Positions 51,806 through 60,959 are shown, numbered from the stretch's first letter. The stretch: 64,000 nt of DNA from GCA-2720865 sp047630275 (GCA_047630275.1 JBLHVN010000002.1:558001-622000), one strand, 5' to 3'. The notes: generated by a model not told the origin, from the letters alone. Program-made: numbers and translations.

Positions 51806-52798
51806 ATGCCCATTTTAAAATCATCTTATGTAGCGCCGAAACTTTTCCAAAATGGACATATCCAAACTATTTATCCTGTGCTTTTTCGTAAGGTTGAGGG
51901 TCTTGAAACTCAAAGAGTCAGGATCGATACCCCTGATGATGATTTTATCGATGCAGATGTTGTCCTTAACGATAATGATCATGTCGTTATTTTATCCCAT
52001 GGCCTTGAAGGTTCCTCAGTTAATCCATACGTTACAGGAATGGCCAAGAGCTTAAGCTCACAAGGCTTTGACGTAGTTGCATGGAACTACCGCTCATGTA
52101 GTGGAGTACTTAATAAACAAAGGTGGTTCTATAGCGCCTCGGATTATCAAGATTTAGAACTAGTCATTAGTTGGTGCATAAGAATGGGTTACCGAAAGGT
52201 CTCACTTATTGGATTTTCTTTTGGCGGAAATCTTACTGCTTATTACTTAGGGGATAAAGGAAATAATATTCCTTCAGAGATCTCAAGCGCTATCCTTATA
52301 TCTGCCCCGACTGATATTGGAGAGGCTTTATCAAACCTAAGAAACTGGCATTTTGGTAAGGTTTATACAGAGTCATTTCTTTCAACAATGAGAAAGAAGC
52401 TAATCGAAAAACATGAACTCATGGGAATTCCTAATTTAGATGTGAATGCCATTAAGAAGGCTCGAAACTTTAAACAATTTGATGACCTCTACACTGCTCC
52501 AGCCAATGGTTTTAAAAGAGCTGAAGACTACTATGCCCATGCAAGCTCATATAAGCTTCTTCCTAATATCAAGGTCCCTACCTTAATTCTGAATGCTGAA
52601 AATGATCCATTCTTAAGTAATAATTGTTACCCTGAAAAGATAGCCCGCAATAATCCAAACATTTATTTAGAAGTTCCAAAATCTGGTGGTCATGTAGGTT
52701 TTGTTTGCTTTAAAGGGGAGCACTATTGGTCTGAACGTAGGTCTGAAGAATTTATAAAACAGGCTGCTCGTTCAAGCAGCCTGAGTCTTAGTGCTTAA
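51806..52798 (+). CDS. Alpha/beta hydrolase of the YheT/UPF0017 type
   Basis: A 330-residue alpha/beta-hydrolase. It has the family opening (NGHIQTIYPVLFR), the oxyanion loop ILSHGLEGSSVNPYVTGMA, the nucleophile elbow LIGFSFGGNLTAYYLG (Ser), Asp in NAENDPFLSNNCY and His in SGGHVGFV. The YheT group acts on acyl esters in some organisms. Its TAA stop overlaps the stop of the convergent protease gene inside TTAATTAA. Confidence 0.9.
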   Translation: MPILKSSYVAPKLFQNGHIQTIYPVLFRKVEGLETQRVRIDTPDDDFIDADVVLNDNDHVVILSHGLEGSSVNPYVTGMAKSLSSQGFDVVAWNYRSCSGVLNKQRWFYSASDYQDLELVISWCIRMGYRKVSLIGFSFGGNLTAYYLGDKGNNIPSEISSAILISAPTDIGEALSNLRNWHFGKVYTESFLSTMRKKLIEKHELMGIPNLDVNAIKKARNFKQFDDLYTAPANGFKRAEDYYAHASSYKLLPNIKVPTLILNAENDPFLSNNCYPEKIARNNPNIYLEVPKSGGHVGFVCFKGEHYWSERRSEEFIKQAARSSSLSLSA

Positions 52799-54303
52799 TT
52801 AACTTTTAAACTATACTTTCCTTTTGCTCCTTTATATCCAAAGACAAGAACATAGTATTTCCCAGCAGAAAGAGTCTTTGTGATCTTCTCCAAGCTTTTA
52901 GTACTAGTACTCTTAGCAATAACTTTTCCTGTTGAACTCATAAGGTAGAGCTCTAAGTCTCCACTTGAGTGAGTAAAGCTGATTGAGGCGGTTACCTTTG
53001 TTGTTCTAGTCACTGTAAAAGTATAGTGATCAAGATCTTTGCTTGTCCCTATGCTTAATGAGCTCCTTGAGTAAGGAAGGCTAATCTTTGTTGCTCCCTC
53101 TTTAGTATCATTACTTGCAGAAACTGCTTTTTTCGTAACTTTAAAGCTCAGCTTATAATCACCTTTAGCGCCATTATAACCAAAGACTTGAAAGTAAACT
53201 GTTCCTGAAGCAGAAGTAAGATCAACTTTCTCAGTATTAGAAGTACTCGCGCTTTTTCCAAGAGTGCTTCCTGTTGAACTTAATACTTTAAGATCAAGGT
53301 CTCCCTTAGAATGACTAAAGCTAATTGATACCGATACCTTTGATCCTGAAGGAACCTTTACTGAGTAGTAATCGACATCACTACTGCTTGAGATCACCGC
53401 ACTTCTAGAAGTTAAGCTACTCCCACTGAGGGCAGTGGCCTTAGCTCTTGAGTCATTAGGCTCATCTCCTGCTTGGGTATTATCATCATCGTCTCCGTCA
53501 TCACCACTTACGTCTCCAATATCTACAGATGGAAAGTTTGTAAGGATATGCGGAACAATCTTTGACATAGGAACAGCGTAGTTCTCGACTCCTCTACCCA
53601 TTCCATTGTTACCAAGGCCCGCATGATGGATAGCGATAACCGTATTAGACTCTTTATCAAAGACTGGTGATCCAGAAGATCCTCCAAGAGTATCTGCATT
53701 ATGAGTGTACTCATCTGCAACATTTGAAATTGATCCTAAGCTATACTTCTTTGTGTAATCACAATCTCTATCAGAATAATAATCACAGTTTTGTTGAACA
53801 ATATAGATATCGTCTCCTCTATTCATTTGGGAATCATCTAATTCAACAAAACCATAGGTTCTTCCCGGAAACCCATTACACTTTAAAAGAGCGTAATCGA
53901 GCTTAGAGTTGTTCCCTATAAAAGTAGAGCAATCATATTTTCTATGTGAACTCTTTGAAACTCCCTTTACGTGATTAAATACTGCTGTCACCCCTCTAGC
54001 ATGTGAAGATGTTGGTATACAATGATGATTGGTCATTAAGATATTTTCACTGATTAAGAAACCAGTACACCTAGAGCCCATCGCAGGGAGATCAATATCG
54101 GCTACTGATTTTCCCGCCTGGCGGATGGCGCTGTTTGATGAAAGGGATGAGATTTCTTTCCATCCTAAATCACCAACAATGATTGATGAAGCTGTTGCAC
54201 TTCCTGGCTCCCCTGATCCCTGCTTTCCACAGGCAGAAAAGATTAGCGCGAACATAGTTAACAAAAGAATTTTTGGGTATTTTGGCGTTTTGAACTTTGG
54301 CAT
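52795..54303 (-). CDS. Secreted trypsin-like serine protease with two PPC domains, lipoprotein signal
   Basis: Residues 1-25 carry a lipoprotein-type signal ending LIFSAC. The protease domain (about 35-265) has His in SENILMTNHHCIPT, Asp in SKLDYALLKCNGF and Ser in LGGSSGSPVFDKES; cysteine pairs stabilise it. An acidic linker follows. Two bacterial pre-peptidase C-terminal (PPC) domains of about 105 residues come next (DVDYYSVKVPSGSKVSVSISF and DLDHYTFTVTRTTKVTASISF), each ending in an FGY(N/K)GAKG(D/K)Y motif. PPC domains usually help secretion or surface binding. A role in protein degradation outside the cell is inferred. Confidence 0.92.
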   Translation of the reverse strand: MPKFKTPKYPKILLLTMFALIFSACGKQGSGEPGSATASSIIVGDLGWKEISSLSSNSAIRQAGKSVADIDLPAMGSRCTGFLISENILMTNHHCIPTSSHARGVTAVFNHVKGVSKSSHRKYDCSTFIGNNSKLDYALLKCNGFPGRTYGFVELDDSQMNRGDDIYIVQQNCDYYSDRDCDYTKKYSLGSISNVADEYTHNADTLGGSSGSPVFDKESNTVIAIHHAGLGNNGMGRGVENYAVPMSKIVPHILTNFPSVDIGDVSGDDGDDDDNTQAGDEPNDSRAKATALSGSSLTSRSAVISSSSDVDYYSVKVPSGSKVSVSISFSHSKGDLDLKVLSSTGSTLGKSASTSNTEKVDLTSASGTVYFQVFGYNGAKGDYKLSFKVTKKAVSASNDTKEGATKISLPYSRSSLSIGTSKDLDHYTFTVTRTTKVTASISFTHSSGDLELYLMSSTGKVIAKSTSTKSLEKITKTLSAGKYYVLVFGYKGAKGKYSLKVN

Positions 54304-54334
54304 TTTAGGACTCCTTCCCTCTCTACAGCTTGCA

Positions 54335-54366
54335 TGAAACTACTTTTTCCGAATGGAATAGTTTCA
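54335..54366 (-). promoter_or_regulatory. Hairpin in the upstream region of the protease gene
   Basis: TGAAACTA (54335-54342) and TAGTTTCA (54359-54366) pair over 8 bases, with an inner TTCC/GGAA stem and GAAT loop. It lies about 32-63 bases upstream of the protease ATG in its 5' region. An operator or leader hairpin is possible. Confidence 0.4.
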
Positions 54367-54520
54367 GTGACGATAAATTATAACGTAGTTGACTAAATTA
54401 CTACGCTCTAAATGCTGACACTTTCTATCTCTAATTTCTTAAAGAATTTCATTCACTTAGAGATTTCCCTTCAGAGAAGAAATAAAATGTAAGCCGCAGC
54501 GGTATCAAAGTGACATCGGT

Positions 54521-55105
54521 TTACTTAGAGAATTTGTAGTTTTTTGATAGAAACTTAAGCGTTTCTTGATTGTAAAGGTTAACCCTTAAGGTTGTATAAG
54601 CTGCTCTGGCTATAATATGTGGCTGATAAACTTTTAAAGTGGCCCTCGTGATGGCGTCCACCATATTAGTTGGGTGGATAACGCTCTTAAAGACAGGAGG
54701 ATTCTTACGAAGTATCGATTCAAGTTGGATATAATCGATGTCCTTAAACTCCTCATGATCTTTCTTTGTTAATCCTTCCCTCGAGAGAAGTCTTAGGAAT
54801 TCACCTTTTTCATTATAAAAGAGAGTAAAGATAACAGGGAGGCAGCCATCATTACATCCAGTTGAAGTAGTCACTTCTCTAATAAAGCCTATTCGTTTTT
54901 TATTCTTATCAAAAGCCTCGAGCAACCCTGTATTGGTTTTAAATTCACTGATGCCATCTTCTATCTTAACTTCTTTGAAAGATTTAAAGTTTTTAAAAAC
55001 TTTAAAGTATAAAAGCTCTTGCTTCATTTCCTTTGAAAAAGATGCAGTTGATATAATAAATAAAAAGAAGATTATTTTAAACATAAGCGTATTATATCCC
55101 ATCAT
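54521..55105 (-). CDS. Exported FMN-binding-domain-like protein, possibly degenerate (194 aa)
   Basis: A signal peptide (up to SFSKE) leads to a domain with GFIREVTTSTGCNDGCLPV, a FYNEKGEFLRLLSREGL hairpin and PTNMVDAITRATLKV. The last resembles the D-x-x-(S/T)-G-A-(T/S) flavinylation motif of FMN-binding domains, but the glycine is Arg. So either it is a non-flavin member or the resemblance is accidental. The start may be 55105 or the ATG at 55084. The first overlaps the oxyR stop (ATGA), so it is in the oxyR transcript. Confidence 0.5.
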   Translation of the reverse strand: MMGYNTLMFKIIFFLFIISTASFSKEMKQELLYFKVFKNFKSFKEVKIEDGISEFKTNTGLLEAFDKNKKRIGFIREVTTSTGCNDGCLPVIFTLFYNEKGEFLRLLSREGLTKKDHEEFKDIDYIQLESILRKNPPVFKSVIHPTNMVDAITRATLKVYQPHIIARAAYTTLRVNLYNQETLKFLSKNYKFSK

Positions 55106-56037
55106 TCAATATCGACAACCTGTAAATCTTTGCTCTTTAAGGAGTTGACCCCTTTAGGGAGGCTTGAAACGATTGATTCTTCGAGTGCTTCTACTATCTT
55201 TTCTTTATGAAAGCTTCTTCCATAAACGAGAGACACTTCTCTTGTGGGAATTGGTTTGGAGAACTCCCTCGTGAGCTTCTGCTGCACGGGGGGTAACCCT
55301 TCTAAGGACATCTCTGGGATAATTGTATAGCCAGAAGTTTTCATAACCATATTCCTAAGAGTTTCAAGGCTTCCAGATTCAAAGAGGCTTTGTCTGCGGT
55401 TTTTCTTAAGCCCACAAACCTTTAAGACTTGGCTACGAAAACAATGCCCTTCGTTCAAGAGCCACACCTCTCCAGGGTCAAGGTCACTTTCTTTGATCTT
55501 CTTTTTCTTTAGAAGCTTATGACCAGGGTTTAAAAAGATGTGAAAGTTTTCATAGTAAAGAACCCTCTCTATTAAGCCTTCTTCATTTAAAGGGGTCACC
55601 AACAAACCTCCATCAATCTCATCTTTACTAAGAGCTAGGACAATATCTTCAGTCTTCATCTCTTCAATGGTCAGTTCAACCTCTGGGTACTTCTTTTGAA
55701 AGTCGTCCACAAAAAGGGGAACTATATAAGGAGTAAGGGTAGGGATCACTCCTAGATGAAAGCTTCCTGAGATTGATCCTTCATGAGACTTAGCTAGGTC
55801 AAGAAGCCTAATATATTCTCTATGAACAACTCTAGCCTGATCTATAAATGCAGCTCCTTCAGATGTCACCAACACCGGACTCTTAGACCGGTCAAAGATG
55901 ATGATCTCAAGCTCCTCTTCGAGCTTTTGAAGCTGCATCGAAAGAGTTGGCTGGGTAACATGGCAGGATTCAGCTGCTTTCTTAAAGTGCCGGTACTTCT
56001 CCACTGCTAGGACATACTCAAGCTGTGTCAATGTCAT
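55102..56037 (-). CDS. oxyR: Peroxide-sensing LysR-type regulator OxyR
   Basis: LysR-type regulator of 311 residues. The N-terminal HTH is TQLEYVLAVEKYRHFKKAAE then CHVTQPTLSMQLQKLEEEL. The redox motif is exact: Cys 199 in NEGHCFRSQVLKV and Cys 208 (VCGL), matching E. coli OxyR numbering and context. Hydrogen peroxide would form the Cys 199-Cys 208 disulfide and switch DNA binding. It is divergent from the small gene and VOC gene at 56123-56648, with an inverted repeat between them. Confidence 0.94.
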   Translation of the reverse strand: MTLTQLEYVLAVEKYRHFKKAAESCHVTQPTLSMQLQKLEEELEIIIFDRSKSPVLVTSEGAAFIDQARVVHREYIRLLDLAKSHEGSISGSFHLGVIPTLTPYIVPLFVDDFQKKYPEVELTIEEMKTEDIVLALSKDEIDGGLLVTPLNEEGLIERVLYYENFHIFLNPGHKLLKKKKIKESDLDPGEVWLLNEGHCFRSQVLKVCGLKKNRRQSLFESGSLETLRNMVMKTSGYTIIPEMSLEGLPPVQQKLTREFSKPIPTREVSLVYGRSFHKEKIVEALEESIVSSLPKGVNSLKSKDLQVVDIE

Positions 56038-56054
56038 AGATTTTTCCTATCGTT

Positions 56055-56082
56055 ATATAAATACAATCGAATATATTTATAT
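56055..56082. promoter_or_regulatory. Inverted repeat between oxyR and the divergent genes
   Basis: ATATAAATA and TATTTATAT form a perfect 9-bp inverted repeat with a 10-base spacer, 18-45 bases upstream of the oxyR ATG. LysR-type regulators commonly autoregulate from such divergent regions, so this is a candidate OxyR site. The AT-rich sequence makes it weak evidence. Confidence 0.4.
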
Positions 56083-56122
56083 CATATTTTGGGCGATATT
56101 AGTATCAACAAAAGGAGGGGCT

Positions 56123-56254
56123 ATGAAAGCTCTAAAGCAAATAATACAAAACCTTATTAAACCAAGCCTAGAGGCGGAAAAAGCCTATCAAAAGCTTGAG
56201 TGTAGAAAAAGAGTCAACCTAAGAAAAGTAAGCAACGCTTACTATGGAGGATAA
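56123..56254 (+). CDS. Small basic protein (43 aa) upstream of the VOC gene
   Basis: A short open frame with a very strong AAAGGAGGGG ribosome binding site encodes a 43-residue helical, basic peptide (MKALKQIIQNLIKPSLEAEK, then CRKRVNLRKVSNAYYGG). It ends 4 bases before the ATG of the VOC gene, whose GGAGG site lies inside its last codons, a coupling arrangement. It is divergent from oxyR. No family is recognised. Confidence 0.6.
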   Translation: MKALKQIIQNLIKPSLEAEKAYQKLECRKRVNLRKVSNAYYGG

Positions 56255-56258
56255 AGAT

Positions 56259-56648
56259 ATGCTTAACTTAAAAGGATTAGATCATTTAAATTTTAATGTA
56301 AGAAACTTAGAGGATACTGTGAATTGGTACCAAGACCTCTTTGGCTTTGAAGTCAAAGAAGAGGGCTTTGGAAGTAAAGGAAACCCTTACAAGATTATTG
56401 GAAAGGCTGGAGTTCTTTACATGGCCCTTTATGAAAGTAGTCATGACGAACTCCAAGAGAATCAACTTAATCACCTTGGATTTAACTTAGAAAACTTTGA
56501 TGAATCCATCGACCTACTCAAAGATAAAGGGGTAGAGCTCGGTTATGGCGGAGTTATCGACTATCCAAAGAGTAAGTCTGCTTACATCACCGACCCAAAT
56601 GGAGTAGAGATTGAACTTTCTTCACACTTTGGAGGAGGTTTAAATTAA
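56259..56648 (+). CDS. VOC/glyoxalase-family protein (129 aa)
   Basis: A single vicinal-oxygen-chelate domain: LDHLNFNVRNLEDTVNWYQDLFGFEV in sequence at the start, HLGFNLENFDESIDLLKDKG in the middle and YITDPNGVEIELSSHF at the end, so both beta-alpha-beta-beta-beta halves and likely metal ligands (His, Glu) are present. The ATG at 56259 with GGAGG upstream is preferred over the earlier in-frame ATG at 56244. It is adjacent to oxyR and coupled to a small upstream gene. Aldehyde detoxification or another VOC reaction is possible. Confidence 0.85.
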   Translation: MLNLKGLDHLNFNVRNLEDTVNWYQDLFGFEVKEEGFGSKGNPYKIIGKAGVLYMALYESSHDELQENQLNHLGFNLENFDESIDLLKDKGVELGYGGVIDYPKSKSAYITDPNGVEIELSSHFGGGLN

Positions 56649-56687
56649 CTTGTTCTTTAATTAGTGTTAACTTATAAGGCATGAAAT

Positions 56688-56767
56688 ATCAGGGGAGCCA
56701 AAAAGGCTGAGAGGTGGAAACACGACCCTTTGAACTTGATGTAGCTAAGGCTACCGTAAGGAGAGAA
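56688..56767 (+). promoter_or_regulatory. TPP riboswitch (THI box)
   Basis: The conserved elements occur in order: GGGGAGCC (56692-56699), GGCTGAGAG (56705-56713), CGACCCTTTGAACTTGAT (56723-56740) and a closing CCGTAAGGAGA that includes the ribosome binding site of the next gene. This matches the thiamin pyrophosphate riboswitch. Because the Shine-Dalgarno lies in the 3' strand, translational control is the likely mode. Confidence 0.95.
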
Positions 56768-56768
56768 A

Positions 56769-58193
56769 ATGTCTATTAAGCCTCAAATTGAATTTGCAGA
56801 AGTATTAACCACCCTTGATTGGGTGGTTTTCTTATTAGTTCTCGTAGTAACAGTGGCCTCCGTTCTATATGGTCAGTACAAAAAATCCAAAGAGATTGAT
56901 ATAGAGAATGAGTCAGAGAACTTTCTCGATCTATTGCTTATGGGTCGGCAGCTTACCCTGCCCCTTTTTATCGCTACTCTAGTGGCGACTTGGTACGGGG
57001 GAATCTTTGGAGTTACTAAGATTGCCTTTGAATCAGGGATCTATAATTTTATCACCCAAGGGCTTTTTTGGTATATCGCCTACATAGCCTTTGCCCTTCT
57101 CATTATCAATAAGATCGCTCCTTTTAAGGCCGTGACTCTTCCTGATTTGATAGGAAAGATGTTTGGCCCTCGATCAGCGCTCTTAAGTGGGGTCTTTAAC
57201 TTTTTTAATGTTCTCCCCATCGCTTATACAATTAGCCTTGGTCTTTTTGGGCAGCTCCTTTTCGGAGGAGAACTCTGGCTAAATATGCTTGGAGGAATCC
57301 TCATCGTAATCGGCTACTCAATGATGGGTGGCTTTCGTGCTGTTGTCTTTTCTGATTTGATTCAATTCTTTGTTATGTGCCTAGGTGTTCTTCTTATCTT
57401 AGTGCTCTCTTATACAAACTTTGGGGGCTTAAGCTTTCTTCAAGATAACCTACCAAAGAATCACTTCAGTCCAACAGGGGGTTATCCTATTTCAACCACC
57501 CTAGTATGGGGCTTTATCGCTCTATCCACTTTAGTCGACCCTAACTTTTATCAAAGGTGTTTTGCTGCTAAATCTCCAGCAGTGGCTAAAAAAGGGATCC
57601 TCATCTCGACCTTTATTTGGTTTTGTTTTGATATCTGCACTACTTTTGGAGCCATGTACGCTCGTGCTGTTATCCCAGAAGCCGAAAGTCAAAATGCTTA
57701 TTTAACCTATGCTCTTCAAATCCTTCCTCCCGGAGTAAGAGGCTTTGTCTTAGCGGGGATCTTGGCCACTATCCTATCAACTCTTGATAGTTACCTCTTT
57801 TTAGCCGGCACAACCGTCAGTTATGACCTTGTTCCAACGAAGCATAGAGGAAAGCCAATGCTTCATCATATTGGGGTGGCTTCAGTTGGGATCATCGCCG
57901 TCATCATGGCCTTAGTCTTTGACGGAAATATTAAGACTGTTTGGAAGACCCTTGGTTCATATTCAGCGGCTTGCCTTCTCCTTCCTGTTCTTTATGGCTA
58001 CGCCTTTCCTGGAAAGATAAAAGATAAGCAGTTTGTCTTTGCCTGTTTGTTTGGGGTTGTGGGAACTACTTACTGGCGCAACGCGACACACTCTGGCTTT
58101 TGGGCCAATATCGACGAGCTTTACGCAGGTATTCTTTGTACAACCTTTGCCTTGGTCATCGCACCATTAATTCCTCAATTTAAAAGGGATTAA
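56769..58193 (+). CDS. Sodium:solute symporter (SSS), TPP-riboswitch controlled thiamin-related transporter
   Basis: A 474-residue protein with about 13 helices. It shows SSS features (LLMGRQLTLPLFIATLVATWYGG near helix two, LVDPNFYQRCFAAKSPAVAKKG, and AGILATILSTLDSYLFLAGTTVSYDL). The TPP riboswitch directly in front indicates uptake of thiamin or its pyrimidine precursor HMP, as proposed for ThiV-type SSS proteins. Substrate is inferred from the riboswitch, not from the protein. Sodium coupling fits a bacterium with sodium-using transporters. Confidence 0.9.
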   Translation: MSIKPQIEFAEVLTTLDWVVFLLVLVVTVASVLYGQYKKSKEIDIENESENFLDLLLMGRQLTLPLFIATLVATWYGGIFGVTKIAFESGIYNFITQGLFWYIAYIAFALLIINKIAPFKAVTLPDLIGKMFGPRSALLSGVFNFFNVLPIAYTISLGLFGQLLFGGELWLNMLGGILIVIGYSMMGGFRAVVFSDLIQFFVMCLGVLLILVLSYTNFGGLSFLQDNLPKNHFSPTGGYPISTTLVWGFIALSTLVDPNFYQRCFAAKSPAVAKKGILISTFIWFCFDICTTFGAMYARAVIPEAESQNAYLTYALQILPPGVRGFVLAGILATILSTLDSYLFLAGTTVSYDLVPTKHRGKPMLHHIGVASVGIIAVIMALVFDGNIKTVWKTLGSYSAACLLLPVLYGYAFPGKIKDKQFVFACLFGVVGTTYWRNATHSGFWANIDELYAGILCTTFALVIAPLIPQFKRD

Positions 58194-58272
58194 CGCAAGG
58201 CAAGTTTGTGACAATAGCTTTGGTTTTGTCCTAATCTATAGGGATATTTTTTAGGGCAACCAAAGGATTTTT

Positions 58273-60582
58273 GTGAGTACTTACGAAGAAGAAAAAAGAG
58301 CATTAGATTATCATGAAGGCATCAGACCAGGAAAGATCGAAGTCGTTCCTACTAAGCCAATGGAAAGTTCAAAAGACTTGGCCTTAGCTTACACACCAGG
58401 CGTGGCCGTTCCCTGTTTAAAGATCGCAGATAATGAAGAAGATTCATATAGATACACTTCAAGAGGAAACTTAGTCGGTGTTATCTCTAATGGTACCGCT
58501 GTATTAGGCCTTGGTAATATTGGCGCCGCCGCTTCAAAACCAGTGATGGAAGGAAAAGGAAATCTTTTTAAAAGATTCGCGGATATTGATGTTTTTGATA
58601 TCGAAGTGAATGAGCCAACTATCGAAGGCATGATAAGAACTGTTAAGGCCATGGAGCCAACCTTTGGTGGGATAAACCTAGAAGATATTAAAGCTCCTGA
58701 ATGTTTTGAGATTGAAAGGCAATTAGTTGAAGCTATGAATATTCCTGTTTTCCATGATGACCAACATGGTACGGCCATTATCGCATCAGCGGCTTTCATA
58801 AATGCGGTCGAAATTAGTGGTAAAAAGATTGAAGATTTAAAAGTTGTCTTTAGTGGCGCCGGAGCTGCTTCAATTGCCTGCGCTAACCTCTTTTTTGAAA
58901 TGGGTGTAAAGCGAGAAAACTTCATCATGTGTGACTCTAAAGGAGTTATCTACAAAGATCGTAAAGAAGGGATGAATCCTTATAAATTAGAATTCGCCGC
59001 TGATACTGATAGGCGTACTTTAGGTGACGCCCTTAAAGATGCTGATGCTTTCATTGGCTGTAGCGCTAGAGGCGTTCTTACAAAAGAAATGGTTAAGACC
59101 ATGGCAAAAACACCTATCATCTTTGCAATGGCCAATCCTGACCCTGAAATCTACCCTCACGAAGTTTTTGAAGTTAGAGACGATGCTATCATGGCAACAG
59201 GAAGGTCAGATTTTCCAAACCAAGTTAATAATGTTTTAGGCTTCCCATTTATTTTTAGAGGGGCCCTAGATGTTAGAGCGACCGCTATCAATAAAGAAAT
59301 GAAGTTAGCAGCCGTTTACGCCTTAGCTGACCTCGCTAAAGAAGAAGTCACAGAAGAAGTTAAGATAGCTTATGGTGGAGAGGATTTCTCTTTTGGAAAG
59401 AATTACTTAATCCCAAAACCATTTGATACTCGTGTTCTTACAAGGGTGACCCCAGCAGTGGCCAAAGCGGCTATTGATTCAGGAGTGGCTAGGCTAAAGA
59501 TCGAAAACTTCCCAGCCTACGCTTCAAGTCTTGAAGATCGTCTTGGAACAAGTGCTCCTTTCATGAAGCAGATTAGAGACCGACTCAAAAACCATGTGAA
59601 GAATAATGGTAGAAAAGTTAAGATGATCTTTGCTGAAGGATCAAATACGAGAATCCTAAACGCCGTTAAGATTCTAAGAGATGAAAAGAGAATTGAACCT
59701 ATACTTCTTGGTGATGAAGAAATTATTAAGAAAAAGATGGAAAAGCTAGGTTTAGAAGAACTTAAAGATCTAGAGATAATCCAACCGAATAAAAGCGAAT
59801 ACTTTAATGAGTTTTATAACGAGTATCATCAATCTAGAAAACGCGAAGGCGTTAGCATCTACCATGCTGAAGATGCCATGATTCAAGAGAACTACTTTGG
59901 TTCTATGATGGTTAAAAAAGGATTGGCCCATACCTTCATGGCCGGACCAACCTTAAGTTATCCTGATTGTTTTATGCCAATCATGAGAACAATAGGAACT
60001 AGAGACCATAAAGTGGCTGCAGGTATTTTCGTTATGGTTTTCAAGCATAGAGTTATCTTCCTTGCTGATTGTACCGCCAATATCAATCCAACTCCCGAGC
60101 AGATGAAAGATATCGCTGGAGACGCTGTTGAGCTTTACAAGCATATAATGAAAAGAAATCCTCGAGTTGCCTTCCTTAGTTTTTCAAACTTTGGTTCAAA
60201 CTCCTCGCCTGAAGCTAAAAAAGTCAAAAAAGCTGTGCAGTTAACTAAAGAAGCTTTTCCAAAGATGAGAGTAGATGGTGAACTTCAAGCTGATGTTGCC
60301 GTAAACAGAAACATCTTGAACAAGTTATTTGATTTCACAGATATTGAAGGCGGAGAAACAGATATTCTCATTTTTCCTGACCTCAATTCTGCCAATATTT
60401 CATATAAGCTTCTTTCTCAATTAGCTGACTGTACGGCAGTAGGGCCATTACTTGTTCCTATGAACGCGACGGTAAATATTATTCAAAGAACCTCTCCTGT
60501 TTCTGAAATTGTAAACAACTGTACTCTGACAGCGCTACTTTCAGAAGAACAAGAGAGAGCTAAATCAAAAGGAAAGAAATAA
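58273..60582 (+). CDS. maeB: NADP-dependent malic enzyme with C-terminal phosphotransacetylase-like domain (MaeB)
   Basis: Decarboxylates malate to pyruvate with NADP. It has 769 residues, the MaeB length. The malic-enzyme part (about 1-425) has AYTPGVAVPCLKI, NLEDIKAPECFEIER, PVFHDDQHGTAI and VVFSGAGAASIACANLF. The C-terminal phosphate-acetyltransferase-like part (about 435-760) has KMIFAEGSNTRILNA and FLSFSNFGSN. In this group it is usually regulatory rather than catalytic. The GTG start has AAGGA upstream. It overlaps ridA by one base. Confidence 0.96.
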   Translation: MSTYEEEKRALDYHEGIRPGKIEVVPTKPMESSKDLALAYTPGVAVPCLKIADNEEDSYRYTSRGNLVGVISNGTAVLGLGNIGAAASKPVMEGKGNLFKRFADIDVFDIEVNEPTIEGMIRTVKAMEPTFGGINLEDIKAPECFEIERQLVEAMNIPVFHDDQHGTAIIASAAFINAVEISGKKIEDLKVVFSGAGAASIACANLFFEMGVKRENFIMCDSKGVIYKDRKEGMNPYKLEFAADTDRRTLGDALKDADAFIGCSARGVLTKEMVKTMAKTPIIFAMANPDPEIYPHEVFEVRDDAIMATGRSDFPNQVNNVLGFPFIFRGALDVRATAINKEMKLAAVYALADLAKEEVTEEVKIAYGGEDFSFGKNYLIPKPFDTRVLTRVTPAVAKAAIDSGVARLKIENFPAYASSLEDRLGTSAPFMKQIRDRLKNHVKNNGRKVKMIFAEGSNTRILNAVKILRDEKRIEPILLGDEEIIKKKMEKLGLEELKDLEIIQPNKSEYFNEFYNEYHQSRKREGVSIYHAEDAMIQENYFGSMMVKKGLAHTFMAGPTLSYPDCFMPIMRTIGTRDHKVAAGIFVMVFKHRVIFLADCTANINPTPEQMKDIAGDAVELYKHIMKRNPRVAFLSFSNFGSNSSPEAKKVKKAVQLTKEAFPKMRVDGELQADVAVNRNILNKLFDFTDIEGGETDILIFPDLNSANISYKLLSQLADCTAVGPLLVPMNATVNIIQRTSPVSEIVNNCTLTALLSEEQERAKSKGKK

Positions 60583-60959
60583 TGGAAAAAAAGATCATAA
60601 GCACTGAAAAAGCTCCCGCAGCTGTAGGAACTTATTCTCAAGGCGTTGAATACAATGGTGTTTTTTATTTTTCCGGTCAGATTGGACTAGATCCATCCAC
60701 TATGGAACTGGCTGTTGGCTGTGAAGCTCAACTAGATAGAATCTTAAAAAACATTGATGGCCTTTTAGAATCACAGGATCTTAAACGGGCTAATATTATA
60801 AAGACTTCAATCTTTATTACTGACCTTGGAAACTTCGGTCTGGTTAATAAGGCCTATGAAGAATATTTTGAAGCCCCTTACCCGGCGAGAAGTTGCGTGG
60901 AAGTCCCTGCTTTACCAAAGGGAGCTGTTATCGAAATCGAAGTAATAGCAGCTAAATAG
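60582..60959 (+). CDS. ridA: RidA family enamine/imine deaminase
   Basis: Removes reactive 2-aminoacrylate and related imines made by PLP enzymes. It has 125 residues, the normal length. Motifs: APAAVGTYSQGVEYNGVFYFSGQIGLDP in sequence at the start, FITDLGNFGLVN in the middle and PARSCVEVPALPKGAVIEIEVIA at the end, with the substrate-binding Arg in ARSCVEV. Its ATG overlaps the maeB stop (TAATG), so the two are coupled. Confidence 0.96.
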   Translation: MEKKIISTEKAPAAVGTYSQGVEYNGVFYFSGQIGLDPSTMELAVGCEAQLDRILKNIDGLLESQDLKRANIIKTSIFITDLGNFGLVNKAYEEYFEAPYPARSCVEVPALPKGAVIEIEVIAAK

